Source: CAWGLW01 sp963823525 (GTDB lineage Bacteria; Pseudomonadota; Gammaproteobacteria; Steroidobacterales; Steroidobacteraceae). Taken from it: a stretch of 64,000 bases of DNA. A program made the position numbers and the translations under genes. The notes beneath the pieces were generated by a model. The model was not told the origin of the DNA. It searched no databases and saw only the letters and a program-made list of their open reading frames with translations. The stretch is from contig CAWGLW010000006.1 in the NCBI GenBank assembly GCA_963823525.1, positions 558,001 to 622,000 of the forward strand. Reading direction: 5' to 3'. How positions within the stretch are numbered: position 1 is the stretch's first letter; every line of letters begins with the position of its first letter. Below, piece after piece: positions 15,583 to 22,620 of this stretch.

Positions 15583-17029
15583 TGCCAGTCTTGTCCGGGA
15601 GCTGCGAGCGTCCCTGGGCGCTCGATCTGTTCTGACCTCTCCCGAGGCGCGAGCGCCGTATGAGTGCGACGCGCTCACGGCTCATCGTCGCCTGCCGGAT
15701 CTCGTGGTACTGCCGGGTTCGACCGAGGAGGTTCAGGCGGTCCTGGCCGCCTGCCGTCGCCACAACGTGCCGGTCGTGGCCCGCGGCGCCGGTACGGGAC
15801 TTTCCGGCGGCGCTCTGCCGGTCGAAGGCGGCGTTCTGCTGGTGCTGGCGCGACTGAATCGAATCCTCGCGGTCGACGCGGGGCGTCGGCTGGCACGCGT
15901 TCAGCCCGGTGTCACCAATCTGGCGATCTCCGTTGCCGCCGAGCCTCATGGGTTGTTCTATGCGCCCGATCCCTCTTCCCAGGTCGCCTGCACGATCGGT
16001 GGCAACGTGGCAGAAAATTCCGGCGGTGTGCATTGCCTGAAGTACGGACTGACGCTGAACAACCTGCTCGAGCTTCGGGTTGCGACAATCGATGGGGAAC
16101 TGCTGGTGCTCGGCGGTACGAGCGGCGACGCGCCGGGCTACTCTCTGCTTGCGCTGCTGACCGGTTCCGAAGGCATGCTCGGCGTGGTCGTCGAGGCGAC
16201 GGTTCGCCTGACGCGGATTCCCGAAAGAACGGAACTGCTGATGGCGGCTTTCGATGATGTCGCCAGTTGCGCCCGGGCGGTCAGCCGGGTCATCGCGGAA
16301 GGCATCGTTCCGGCGGGACTGGAAATGATGGATGCACCGGCCATTCGCGCGGCCGAGGCGTTCGTTCATTGCGGCTATCCACAGGACGCGGCCGCCTTAT
16401 TGCTGTGTGAAATCGACGGACTTCCCGAAGATGTCGAGGTGCAACTCGAAGAGACGCGCCGGGTGCTGCTCGAATGCGGCGCCAGCGAAATACGAATTGC
16501 GAATGATTCCGAACAGCGACAGCTGATGTGGTCGGGACGCAAGTCTGCCTTCCCTGCCGTTGGGCGGCTCGCACCCGATTACTATTGCATGGACGGCACG
16601 ATTCCACGGCGCCACCTCGAAGACGTGCTCGCCCGAATCACCGCGATGTCGATGCACTACGATCTGCGTGTCGCCAACGTATTCCACGCCGGCGACGGCA
16701 ACCTCCACCCGCTGATCCTGTTCGATGCAGGCGACCCTGAACAAATGGCGCGCGCCGAGCGCTTCGGCGCCGAAATACTGGAATTGTGCGTCGCGGTCGG
16801 CGGGACGGTCACGGGCGAGCACGGCGTCGGCGTCGAAAAACTCGGACCGATGTGTACGCAGTTTGGTAGTGACGAACTCGAGGTCTTCCTGGCGGTCAAG
16901 CACGCTTTCGACCCGAGTGGACTGCTCAACCCCGGCAAGGCTGTCCCGACGCTTGCGCGTTGCGCGGAATACGGCGCGATGCACGTGCACGGCGGCAGAC
17001 TGCCTTTTCCCGACCTGCCGCGCTTCTGA
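15572..17029 (+). CDS. glcD: Glycolate oxidase subunit GlcD (FAD-linked)
   Basis: 485-aa FAD-binding subunit of glycolate dehydrogenase, the catalytic subunit oxidising glycolate to glyoxylate at the membrane. The PCMH/FAD_binding_4 domain shows VVARGAGTGLSGGALPVEGGV and CTIGGNVAENSGGVHCLKYG. The C-terminal FAD-oxidase domain has NVFHAGDGNLHPLILFD and GGTVTGEHGVGVEK. The start is a GTG inside the 3' end of rpiA. glcE, glcF and an SDR gene follow directly. Confidence 0.95.
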   Translation: MTIDASLVRELRASLGARSVLTSPEARAPYECDALTAHRRLPDLVVLPGSTEEVQAVLAACRRHNVPVVARGAGTGLSGGALPVEGGVLLVLARLNRILAVDAGRRLARVQPGVTNLAISVAAEPHGLFYAPDPSSQVACTIGGNVAENSGGVHCLKYGLTLNNLLELRVATIDGELLVLGGTSGDAPGYSLLALLTGSEGMLGVVVEATVRLTRIPERTELLMAAFDDVASCARAVSRVIAEGIVPAGLEMMDAPAIRAAEAFVHCGYPQDAAALLLCEIDGLPEDVEVQLEETRRVLLECGASEIRIANDSEQRQLMWSGRKSAFPAVGRLAPDYYCMDGTIPRRHLEDVLARITAMSMHYDLRVANVFHAGDGNLHPLILFDAGDPEQMARAERFGAEILELCVAVGGTVTGEHGVGVEKLGPMCTQFGSDELEVFLAVKHAFDPSGLLNPGKAVPTLARCAEYGAMHVHGGRLPFPDLPRF

Positions 17030-17035
17030 ACAGCC

Positions 17036-18096
17036 GTGACTGATCACGACCTGACCGACGACATCATTCAGGCACTGCAGAGCGCTGCGGGCGGCGCGGG
17101 GTCGCTGCGGATATGTGGCGGTGACAGCAAGCGATTCTATGGCCGCGACATCGGCGGGAAGGTACTGTCGCTGTCGGGTCACCGTGGCATTGTCAATTAC
17201 GACCCGGCGGAACTCGTTTTGACCGCACGCGCCGGAACGCCGCTGGATGAAATCGAGCAGCTGCTCGCGTCGCAGGGTCAGCGACTGCCATTCGAGCCGC
17301 CACACTTCGGACCAGGGCAACACTCGGCGGTGCGGTCGCGGCGGGTCTGTCCGGGCCGGCCCGTTGCTTCGCCGGCACAGTCCGTGATCATCTTCTCGGC
17401 GTGCGAATCATCGATGGTCGCGGCAGACAGCTGAGATTCGGCGGCCAGGTCATGAAAAACGTGGCCGGCTACGACGTTGCAAGACTGATGGCCGGTGCAC
17501 TGGGCACGCTCGGCGTACTGACCGAGGTCTCGGTACGTGTACAACCGGCCCCGGTTGCCGGGCGCACGCTGGTGATCGAAGCGGATCCTTCCCGGGCACT
17601 GGACCTGCTGAACGAATTATGCGCCACCAGTGCACCGCTGTCGGCCAGTTGCTGGACCGTCGACAGGCTCGCGTTACGCCTCGAGGGCACTCCGGCCACG
17701 CTGCGCGATGTCAGCCGGCGCGTGACCGGCCATGAGCATCCGGACGCAGAGGCCTTCTGGCTTGGCATGCGGGAACAGACTCACGTGTTTTTTGAAGCGA
17801 ACGCCAACCTGTGCCGGATCATCGTGCCTGCGATGACGCCATGGCTACCGATCGAGGCGGAGCCGCTCATCGAATGGAACGGGATGCAGCGCTGGTACCG
17901 GGACGTGGATTTCCGGCGGGCGCAGGAAGTCGCCGCTGCGCACGGCGGCTTTGCAACGCTGTTTCGCAGTGCGGTCGCCGACGGCGAAGTCTTCGCGCCC
18001 TTGCCGCCTGCAATGCTGCAGTACCATCAGGCCCTGAAGCGCATTTTCGATCCCGACGGAATAATCAACCCGGGACGCATGTACCCGGATTGGTGA
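17036..18096 (+). pseudogene. glcE: Glycolate oxidase subunit GlcE, interrupted by a one-base frameshift
   Basis: The second FAD-binding subunit of glycolate oxidase is encoded in two frames. Frame 1 runs from ATG at 17036 through RICGGDSKRFYGRDIGGK to PFEPPHFGPG. The family sequence then continues in another frame from 17317 as ATLGGAVAAGLSGPAR, FAGTVRDHLLGVRIIDGRG, FGGQVMKNVAGYDVARLM and so on to PDGIINPGRMYPDW. One base is missing in CCAGGGCAACAC around 17315-17318; restoring it gives about 353 aa, the normal GlcE length. Frame 1 alone would end at 17434. The rest is intact, so this is either a recent mutation, a sequencing or assembly error, or, less likely, programmed frameshifting. Confidence 0.9.
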
Positions 18097-18103
18097 ACCG
18101 CGG

Positions 18104-19324
18104 ATGCACACTGAACTCGACACCGAACTCAAGGACACCCGTGACGGCCAGCAACTGCAGGACTTGCTGCGCAGTTGCGTGCATTGCGGATTCTGTCTGC
18201 CGGCCTGTCCAACCTACCGGATCGTTGGCAGCGAACTCGACAGTCCACGCGGCCGTATTTACCTGATAAAGCAAATGGCCGAGGGGCGGGCCGTGGGACG
18301 AACGACGCGCGAGCACCTCGACCGCTGCCTCACTTGCCGGGCCTGCGAGACCGCTTGTCCCTCGGGCGTACAGTACGGCCGCCTGATTGACATCGGTCGT
18401 GAGCTGGCGGAGACGCGTGCGCCGCACCCGCCGGCACAGCGGCTTCTGCGCTGGACGCTGACCGAGACGCTGTCGCGCAAGGGCGTTTTCAACGCCGCCT
18501 TGCGCGTGGGGCGGACGCTGCAACCGGCGCTGCCTGCTTCGCTACGAGACAGGCTGCCTCCTGCGGTGTCACCAGGCACCTGGCCGGCGCCGCGGCACGC
18601 GCGGCCCATGGTTGTACTCGAGGGATGTGTCCAGCCAGCGCTGCAACCGCAGATCAATATCGCCGCGGCGCGTGTTCTCGACCGGCTCGGCATCAGCCTC
18701 CTGCGCGTGGCCGGTGAAACCTGTTGTGGCGCCCTCAGCCATCACCTCGGCCGCCCGGCGAAGGCCCTCGCTCAGGCCAGGGGCAATATCGATGCATGCG
18801 TGACGTCGCTCGACGCGGGCGCAGAAGCCATTATCAGCACGACGAGCGCATGCGGGCTGATGTTCAAGGACTATGCGCGCCTGCTGGCCGATGATCCGCA
18901 ATGGTCCGGGAAAGCCGCGCGAGTCAGTGCGGCCACCCGCGACCTGTGCGAAGTCATCGATGCGGAAGCGTTGAGCCGAATCGCAAGGCCGCAGCGCGAT
19001 CAAAGGGCGATCGCCTGGCAGGCGCCATGCACGCTGCAGCATGGTCAGCAATTGTCCGGCCGGGTGGAGCCGCTGTTGTCGGCGGCAGGATATCGACTCA
19101 CCCCCGTCGCCGACGCGACCTTCTGCTGTGGTTCGGCAGGCACCTACTCGATACTGCAAGCAGACCTGTCACGGCAGCTGAAGACTCGGAAGCTCGAGGC
19201 CCTGCTCGCCGGCCGGCCGGCTGCGATCGCGAGCGGCAACATCGGTTGCATCGAACACCTGCGAGTCGACTCTCCCGTGCCAGTCAGGCACTGGATCGAG
19301 CTTATCGAGGAGCGGACACAGTGA
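18104..19324 (+). CDS. glcF: Glycolate oxidase iron-sulfur subunit GlcF
   Basis: 406-aa Fe-S subunit that passes electrons from GlcD/GlcE to the quinone pool. Two 4Fe-4S ferredoxin motifs are clear: CVHCGFCLPACPT (cysteines 25, 28, 31, 35) and CLTCRACETACPS (75, 78, 81, 85). Two CCG domains follow, with GETCCGALSHHLG and the C-terminal DATFCCGSAGTYSILQ. It begins 7 bases after glcE and overlaps the next gene by 4 bases. Its intactness argues that the glycolate oxidase operon as a whole is still under selection. Confidence 0.95.
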   Translation: MHTELDTELKDTRDGQQLQDLLRSCVHCGFCLPACPTYRIVGSELDSPRGRIYLIKQMAEGRAVGRTTREHLDRCLTCRACETACPSGVQYGRLIDIGRELAETRAPHPPAQRLLRWTLTETLSRKGVFNAALRVGRTLQPALPASLRDRLPPAVSPGTWPAPRHARPMVVLEGCVQPALQPQINIAAARVLDRLGISLLRVAGETCCGALSHHLGRPAKALAQARGNIDACVTSLDAGAEAIISTTSACGLMFKDYARLLADDPQWSGKAARVSAATRDLCEVIDAEALSRIARPQRDQRAIAWQAPCTLQHGQQLSGRVEPLLSAAGYRLTPVADATFCCGSAGTYSILQADLSRQLKTRKLEALLAGRPAAIASGNIGCIEHLRVDSPVPVRHWIELIEERTQ

Positions 19325-20142
19325 CATTGAAATGGCGCGACCAGGCCCCTCAGGTCGTCTTCATCAGTGGCGGAGGCAGCGGCATAGGACTGGAGTTTGG
19401 CCGTCAACTGGCGCAGGAAGGCGCGAGTATTGCGATATTCAATCGCCGCCCGGGCGAGCCGGCGCTCATCGAACTCCGCGAATGCGCGCAAAGCGACCAG
19501 CAGCGCTTCCTCAGTTATTCGGCTGACGTCAGCGATGCAACGGCCATCCGCGACGCCATTGCCGCAACGATCAGCGAGATCGGCAGCCCGGACCTTGCGA
19601 TCAATTCAGCCGGAATACAGATCGCCAGGCCATTCGCGGAACTCAGTGCCGACGACTTCGAGCAGGTCATACGTATCAACCTCCTCGGCTCACGCAATTT
19701 TGTCGCGGCATTGGACTCGCGCCTGCAGCCCGGCAGTCAGGTCGTACTGGTCGCATCACTTGGCGGCATCGCGGCCAATTACAGTTACACGGCCTACTCC
19801 GCAGCGAAATTCGGTGTGCTCGGCTTGGCAAACGCGTTGCGCATCGAATACCGTCTGCACGGGATCGACGTAAGCGTCTGTTGCCCGGCCGAGATCGAGA
19901 CGCCTATGGTTGCCCAGGAGCGCGTCGATCAATCGGAGATCTCCCGCGAGATGAAAGCCTTCGCGGGCACAATGGACGTGGGGCAGGCAGCGCGCCTCAT
20001 GCTCGAGGGAATCGCGCGACGCGACTTCGAGATCATCCCAGGCTTCAGACCGAAACTCACCGCATTGATTGCGCGCTGGCTTCCGGCCACCATGCGCCGA
20101 ATCAGCGACAGTCTCGCCGACAAGGCACGTCGGCGCAATTGA
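19321..20142 (+). CDS. Short-chain dehydrogenase/reductase, similar to 3-ketodihydrosphingosine reductase
   Basis: 273-aa SDR. The NAD(P) motif is ISGGGSGIGLEFG at the N-terminus, followed by NSAGIQIA (the NAG equivalent) and the catalytic YTAYSAAKFG (YxxxK). The segment after the active site (ANALRIEYRLHGIDVSVCCPAEIETPM) and the C-terminal hydrophobic helix resemble the 3-ketosphinganine reductase group, but the substrate is not certain. The start is GTG at 19321, overlapping the glcF stop by four bases. The last codon and stop (AAT TGA) lie in sequence shared with the tandem repeat array, so the array border sits at the end of this gene. Confidence 0.85.
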   Translation: MTLKWRDQAPQVVFISGGGSGIGLEFGRQLAQEGASIAIFNRRPGEPALIELRECAQSDQQRFLSYSADVSDATAIRDAIAATISEIGSPDLAINSAGIQIARPFAELSADDFEQVIRINLLGSRNFVAALDSRLQPGSQVVLVASLGGIAANYSYTAYSAAKFGVLGLANALRIEYRLHGIDVSVCCPAEIETPMVAQERVDQSEISREMKAFAGTMDVGQAARLMLEGIARRDFEIIPGFRPKLTALIARWLPATMRRISDSLADKARRRN

Positions 20143-20259
20143 TTCACTGGCAAAGCGCGCTCACCCGGCGGGCGGCCTCACTACGTTTGGCCGTCTGTCG
20201 GCCCGAAGCGGGCCTCGGATCGAACCTGAGGTTCTCATCCTGCCCCCCAGCCGAAAACC

Positions 20260-20286
20260 AAAAAAGCCCGCTTCACAGCGGGCTTC
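20260..20286 (-). terminator. Intrinsic terminator, outermost array unit
   Basis: Minus strand GAAGCCCGC, loop TGTGAA, GCGGGC and a run of six T. It is the farthest of four identical terminators downstream of tRNA-Gln. Confidence 0.85.
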
Positions 20287-20429
20287 TTTAATGGCTGGGG
20301 GACTAGGATTGATTCGCTCGCAAAGCGCGCTCACCCGGCGGGCGGCCTCACTACGTTTGGCCGTCTGTCGGCCCGAAGCGGGCCTCGGATCGAACCTGAG
20401 GTTCTCATCCTGCCCCCCAGCCGAAAACC

Positions 20430-20456
20430 AAAAAAGCCCGCTTCACAGCGGGCTTC
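20430..20456 (-). terminator. Intrinsic terminator, second array unit
   Basis: Same hairpin (GAAGCCCGC / GCGGGC) and six-T tract as the other units. Confidence 0.85.
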
Positions 20457-20599
20457 TTTAATGGCTGGGGGACTAGGATTGATTCGCTCGCAAAGCGCGC
20501 TCACCCGGCGGGCGGCCTCACTACGTTTGGCCGTCTGTCGGCCCGAAGCGGGCCTCGGATCGAACCTGAGGTTCTCATCCTGCCCCCCAGCCGAAAACC

Positions 20600-20627
20600 A
20601 AAAAAAGCCCGCTTCACAGCGGGCTTC
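20600..20627 (-). terminator. Intrinsic terminator, third array unit
   Basis: Same hairpin, but with seven T instead of six. This single-base difference makes the local period 171. Confidence 0.85.
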
Positions 20628-20770
20628 TTTAATGGCTGGGGGACTAGGATTGATTCGCTCGCAAAGCGCGCTCACCCGGCGGGCGGCCTCACTACGTTTG
20701 GCCGTCTGTCGGCCCGAAGCGGGCCTCGGATCGAACCTGAGGTTCTCATCCTGCCCCCCAGCCGAAAACC

Positions 20771-20797
20771 AAAAAAGCCCGCTTCACAGCGGGCTTC
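20771..20797 (-). terminator. Intrinsic terminator directly after tRNA-Gln
   Basis: Minus strand GAAGCCCGC, loop TGTGAA, GCGGGC and six T, beginning 5 bases after the encoded CCA. This is the primary terminator of the tRNA transcript and perhaps of rplM-rpsI. Confidence 0.92.
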
Positions 20798-20802
20798 TTT
20801 AA

Positions 20803-20876
20803 TGGCTGGGGGACTAGGATTCGAACCTAGGTTGACGGAGTCAGAGTCCGTAGTCCTACCGCTAGACGATCCCCCA
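20803..20876 (-). tRNA. tRNA-Gln (anticodon CTG)
   Basis: 74-nt tRNA with the CCA encoded. On the minus strand the acceptor strand is TGGGGGA, the D arm contains TAGCGGTAGGAC, the anticodon stem ACGGA/TCCGT holds loop CTCTGAC with anticodon CTG, and the T arm is CCTAG-GTTCGAAT-CTAG. The 3' end TCCCCCAGCCA pairs with the 5' acceptor strand, and the U1-A72 pair is typical of tRNA-Gln. It lies 48 bases after rpsI on the same strand, so it may be cut from the rplM-rpsI message; the repeat array follows. Confidence 0.97.
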
Positions 20877-20924
20877 ATAAACTGACCGTCCCCGGTGATC
20901 CGGCCGCAGCCGGCAACGCCAGGC

Positions 20925-21317
20925 TTAGCGCTTCGAGAACTGCGTTCCGCGACGGGCTTTACGCAGACCCACCTTCTTGCGCTCGACCTCACGGGCATCA
21001 CGGGTGACAAACCCGGCCACGCGCAAGGGTCGGCGCAGCATTTCGTCATGATCAATCAGCGCACGGGTCAGGCCGTGACGGATCGCACCGGCCTGGCCGG
21101 TTGTACCGCCGCCACGCACGTTAGCTTCGACATCGAACCGATCGAGCATCTCGACGGTCTGCAGCGGCTGGCGCACAATCATGCGCGCGGTCTGCCGGCC
21201 GAAGAAATCCTCGAGCGAGCGTCCGTTGACGCGGATCGTGCCCTTACCGGGCTTGATATGAACGCGCGCCGTAGACGTCTTGCGCCGGCCGGTTCCGTAA
21301 TTCGTGTTTGCGGGCAT
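20925..21317 (-). CDS. rpsI: 30S ribosomal protein S9
   Basis: 130-aa S9 of normal length. YGTGRRKTSTARVHIKPGKG at the N-terminus, RGGGTTGQAGAIRHGLTRAL in the middle and the basic C-terminal tail KKVGLRKARRGTQFSKR, which reaches the decoding centre, are all intact. It follows rplM by 20 bases in the universal rplM-rpsI pair. Confidence 0.98.
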   Translation of the reverse strand: MPANTNYGTGRRKTSTARVHIKPGKGTIRVNGRSLEDFFGRQTARMIVRQPLQTVEMLDRFDVEANVRGGGTTGQAGAIRHGLTRALIDHDEMLRRPLRVAGFVTRDAREVERKKVGLRKARRGTQFSKR

Positions 21318-21337
21318 GCAATAAGCCTCGGTCGGAA

Positions 21338-21766
21338 TCAGATTTCGAGCGGTTTTGGCTGCTGGGCCGAATGCGGGTGCTTGGTTCCCGCATACACGTG
21401 CAGTTTCCGGAACATGCTGCGGCCCAGGGGGTTCTTCGGCAGCATGCCCTTGACGGCGAATTCAATCGCGCGCTCAGGGTGCTCGGCGAGCATCTTCTCG
21501 AGCGTCTTGCTCTTGATACCGCCAATCGCGCCGGTGTACCAGTAGTAGATCTTGTCCGTACGCTTCGCGCCCGTGACATGAATCTTCTCGGCATTGAGCA
21601 CAATGATGTTATCGCCGGTATCGACGTGCGGCGTGTATTCGGGTTTGTGTTTGCCACGCAGGCGCATCGCGAGTTCGGTGGCCAGCCGACCGAGCGTCTT
21701 ACCGCTCGCATCAACCACGTACCAGTCTCGCCGTACCTGCTCGGGGCGTGCAAAAACAGTGGTCAT
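21338..21766 (-). CDS. rplM: 50S ribosomal protein L13
   Basis: 142 aa, the same length as E. coli L13, when started at MTTVFARPEQVRRDWYVVDASG. The open frame extends 11 codons upstream but without family sequence. Landmarks are TLGRLATELAMRLRGKHKPEYTPHVDTGDNIIVLNAEKI, the K-T-D-KIYYWYTG-IGG segment and GMLPKNPLGRSMFRKLHVYAG. The start is preceded by GGAG 7 bases away. The gene is divergent from coq7, with about 140 bases between them holding both promoters, which I could not place convincingly. Confidence 0.98.
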   Translation of the reverse strand: MTTVFARPEQVRRDWYVVDASGKTLGRLATELAMRLRGKHKPEYTPHVDTGDNIIVLNAEKIHVTGAKRTDKIYYWYTGAIGGIKSKTLEKMLAEHPERAIEFAVKGMLPKNPLGRSMFRKLHVYAGTKHPHSAQQPKPLEI

Positions 21767-21904
21767 CTGAAGGCTCCAGGGAACCTGTGAGTTCTGCAAA
21801 GAGCCGCGAATCTTACTTCAGGCTGTACCCCTTTGCAAAGCCCCGGGGCATCGCGGGCCTTGATCCTCGGCGCCGAAAACGTACTTCTCCTATAAGATGT
21901 GCGG

Positions 21905-22552
21905 ATGCCCAGGACCTCTCGCCGCCTGAACCGCCTCGATCGCCTGATTTCCGAGCTCGATCGGGGTCTGCGCACCGTCGCAGCCGCCAATGTAGCGGCC
22001 CGCCCCTGCCCGGCCGGGACCGAGCCCGAAACGCTTCAGGATCCAGCGGAAAGGCGCCACGCCGCCGGGCTGATGCGGGTCAATCATGCCGGGGAGATCG
22101 CGGCACAGGCGCTCTACCACGGCCAGGCGCTGACGGCCGGCAACCCCGAAGTCAGGCAATCACTGCTCGAGGCCGCCCGCGACGAAACCGATCACCTCGC
22201 CTGGTGCGAGCAGCGCGTTCGCGAGCTTGGCAGCCGGACCAGCCTGCTCTCCCCTCTCTGGTACGCGGGCTCGTTCGCGATCGGTGCGCTGACCGGGTTG
22301 ACCGGAGATCGCAACAGTCTCGGGTTTGTTGCCGAGACCGAAAAGCAGGTCAGTGAGCACCTGGCCTCACATCTCGAGAAGCTGCCCGAGCGCGATCAGC
22401 GCTCACGCCGCATCGTGGAACAGATGAAATCAGACGAAGAACGCCATGGCAGCGAAGCGATCGAAGCCGGCGGGCGATACCTGCCAGGGCCGGTTCGCAA
22501 GCTCATGGAACGTACGGCTCGTATCATGACCCGAACGGCTTATCGGCTCTGA
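21905..22552 (+). CDS. coq7: 2-polyprenyl-3-methyl-6-methoxy-1,4-benzoquinone monooxygenase (Coq7)
   Basis: 215-aa di-iron hydroxylase that carries out the penultimate hydroxylation of ubiquinone synthesis (C6). Ferritin-like di-iron ligands are visible in LMRVNHAGEIAAQALYHGQ (E, ExxH type), ARDETDHLAWC and MKSDEERHGSEAI. Together with UbiH and UbiI in this window it indicates aerobic ubiquinone synthesis, with Coq7 in place of UbiF. The ATG at 21905 is chosen; a GTG at 21899 in frame is an alternative. No good ribosome binding site is visible, and a TATAAG sequence lies only 8 bases before the ATG. Confidence 0.93.
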   Translation: MPRTSRRLNRLDRLISELDRGLRTVAAANVAARPCPAGTEPETLQDPAERRHAAGLMRVNHAGEIAAQALYHGQALTAGNPEVRQSLLEAARDETDHLAWCEQRVRELGSRTSLLSPLWYAGSFAIGALTGLTGDRNSLGFVAETEKQVSEHLASHLEKLPERDQRSRRIVEQMKSDEERHGSEAIEAGGRYLPGPVRKLMERTARIMTRTAYRL

Positions 22553-22556
22553 ACGC

Positions 22557-22585
22557 TTGCGAGCATCGGCACAGTTGTATTAAAT
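22557..22585 (+). promoter_or_regulatory. Possible promoter of crp
   Basis: TTGCGA and TTAAAT are separated by 17 bases, each matching four of six consensus positions, about 35 bases before the crp start in an AT-rich patch. I found no clear CRP half-sites. Confidence 0.35.
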
Positions 22586-22620
22586 CCTCAAAACTTTTGA
22601 CATAAGGACGGGCAAAGAGC

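Larger units (their letters stand above)
20138..20821 (-). repeat. tRNA-Gln-derived tandem repeat array (four ~170-bp units, rtT-like)
   Basis: Four near-identical units start at ATTGATTC at 20138, 20308, 20478 and 20649; periods are 170, 170 and 171, and the array abuts tRNA-Gln. Three internal boundaries (20292-20310, 20462-20480, 20633-20651) carry TGGCTGGGGGACTAGGATT, the exact complement of the last 19 bases of the tRNA including CCA. On the minus strand each unit reads: tRNA 3' end, intrinsic terminator, an inverted imperfect copy of the tRNA 3' arm (for example 20763 to 20741), then about 110 bases of unique sequence. The only differences are one extra A in the third copy and a few changes in the outermost copy (CACTGG for CGCTCG). 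The layout recalls the E. coli tyrT repeats (178-bp units with 19 bp of tRNA). Confidence 0.93.

Noticed and set aside
20138..20821. CRISPR array interpretation of the tandem repeats
   Set aside because: The repeat unit is ~170 bp with no variable spacers and no cas genes; the units derive from tRNA-Gln and its terminator.
20803..20876. tRNA-Gln as a phage or island attachment site
   Set aside because: The duplicated 19-base tRNA ends would suit att sites, but there is no integrase or mobile gene, and the copies are head-to-tail repeats of one small unit.
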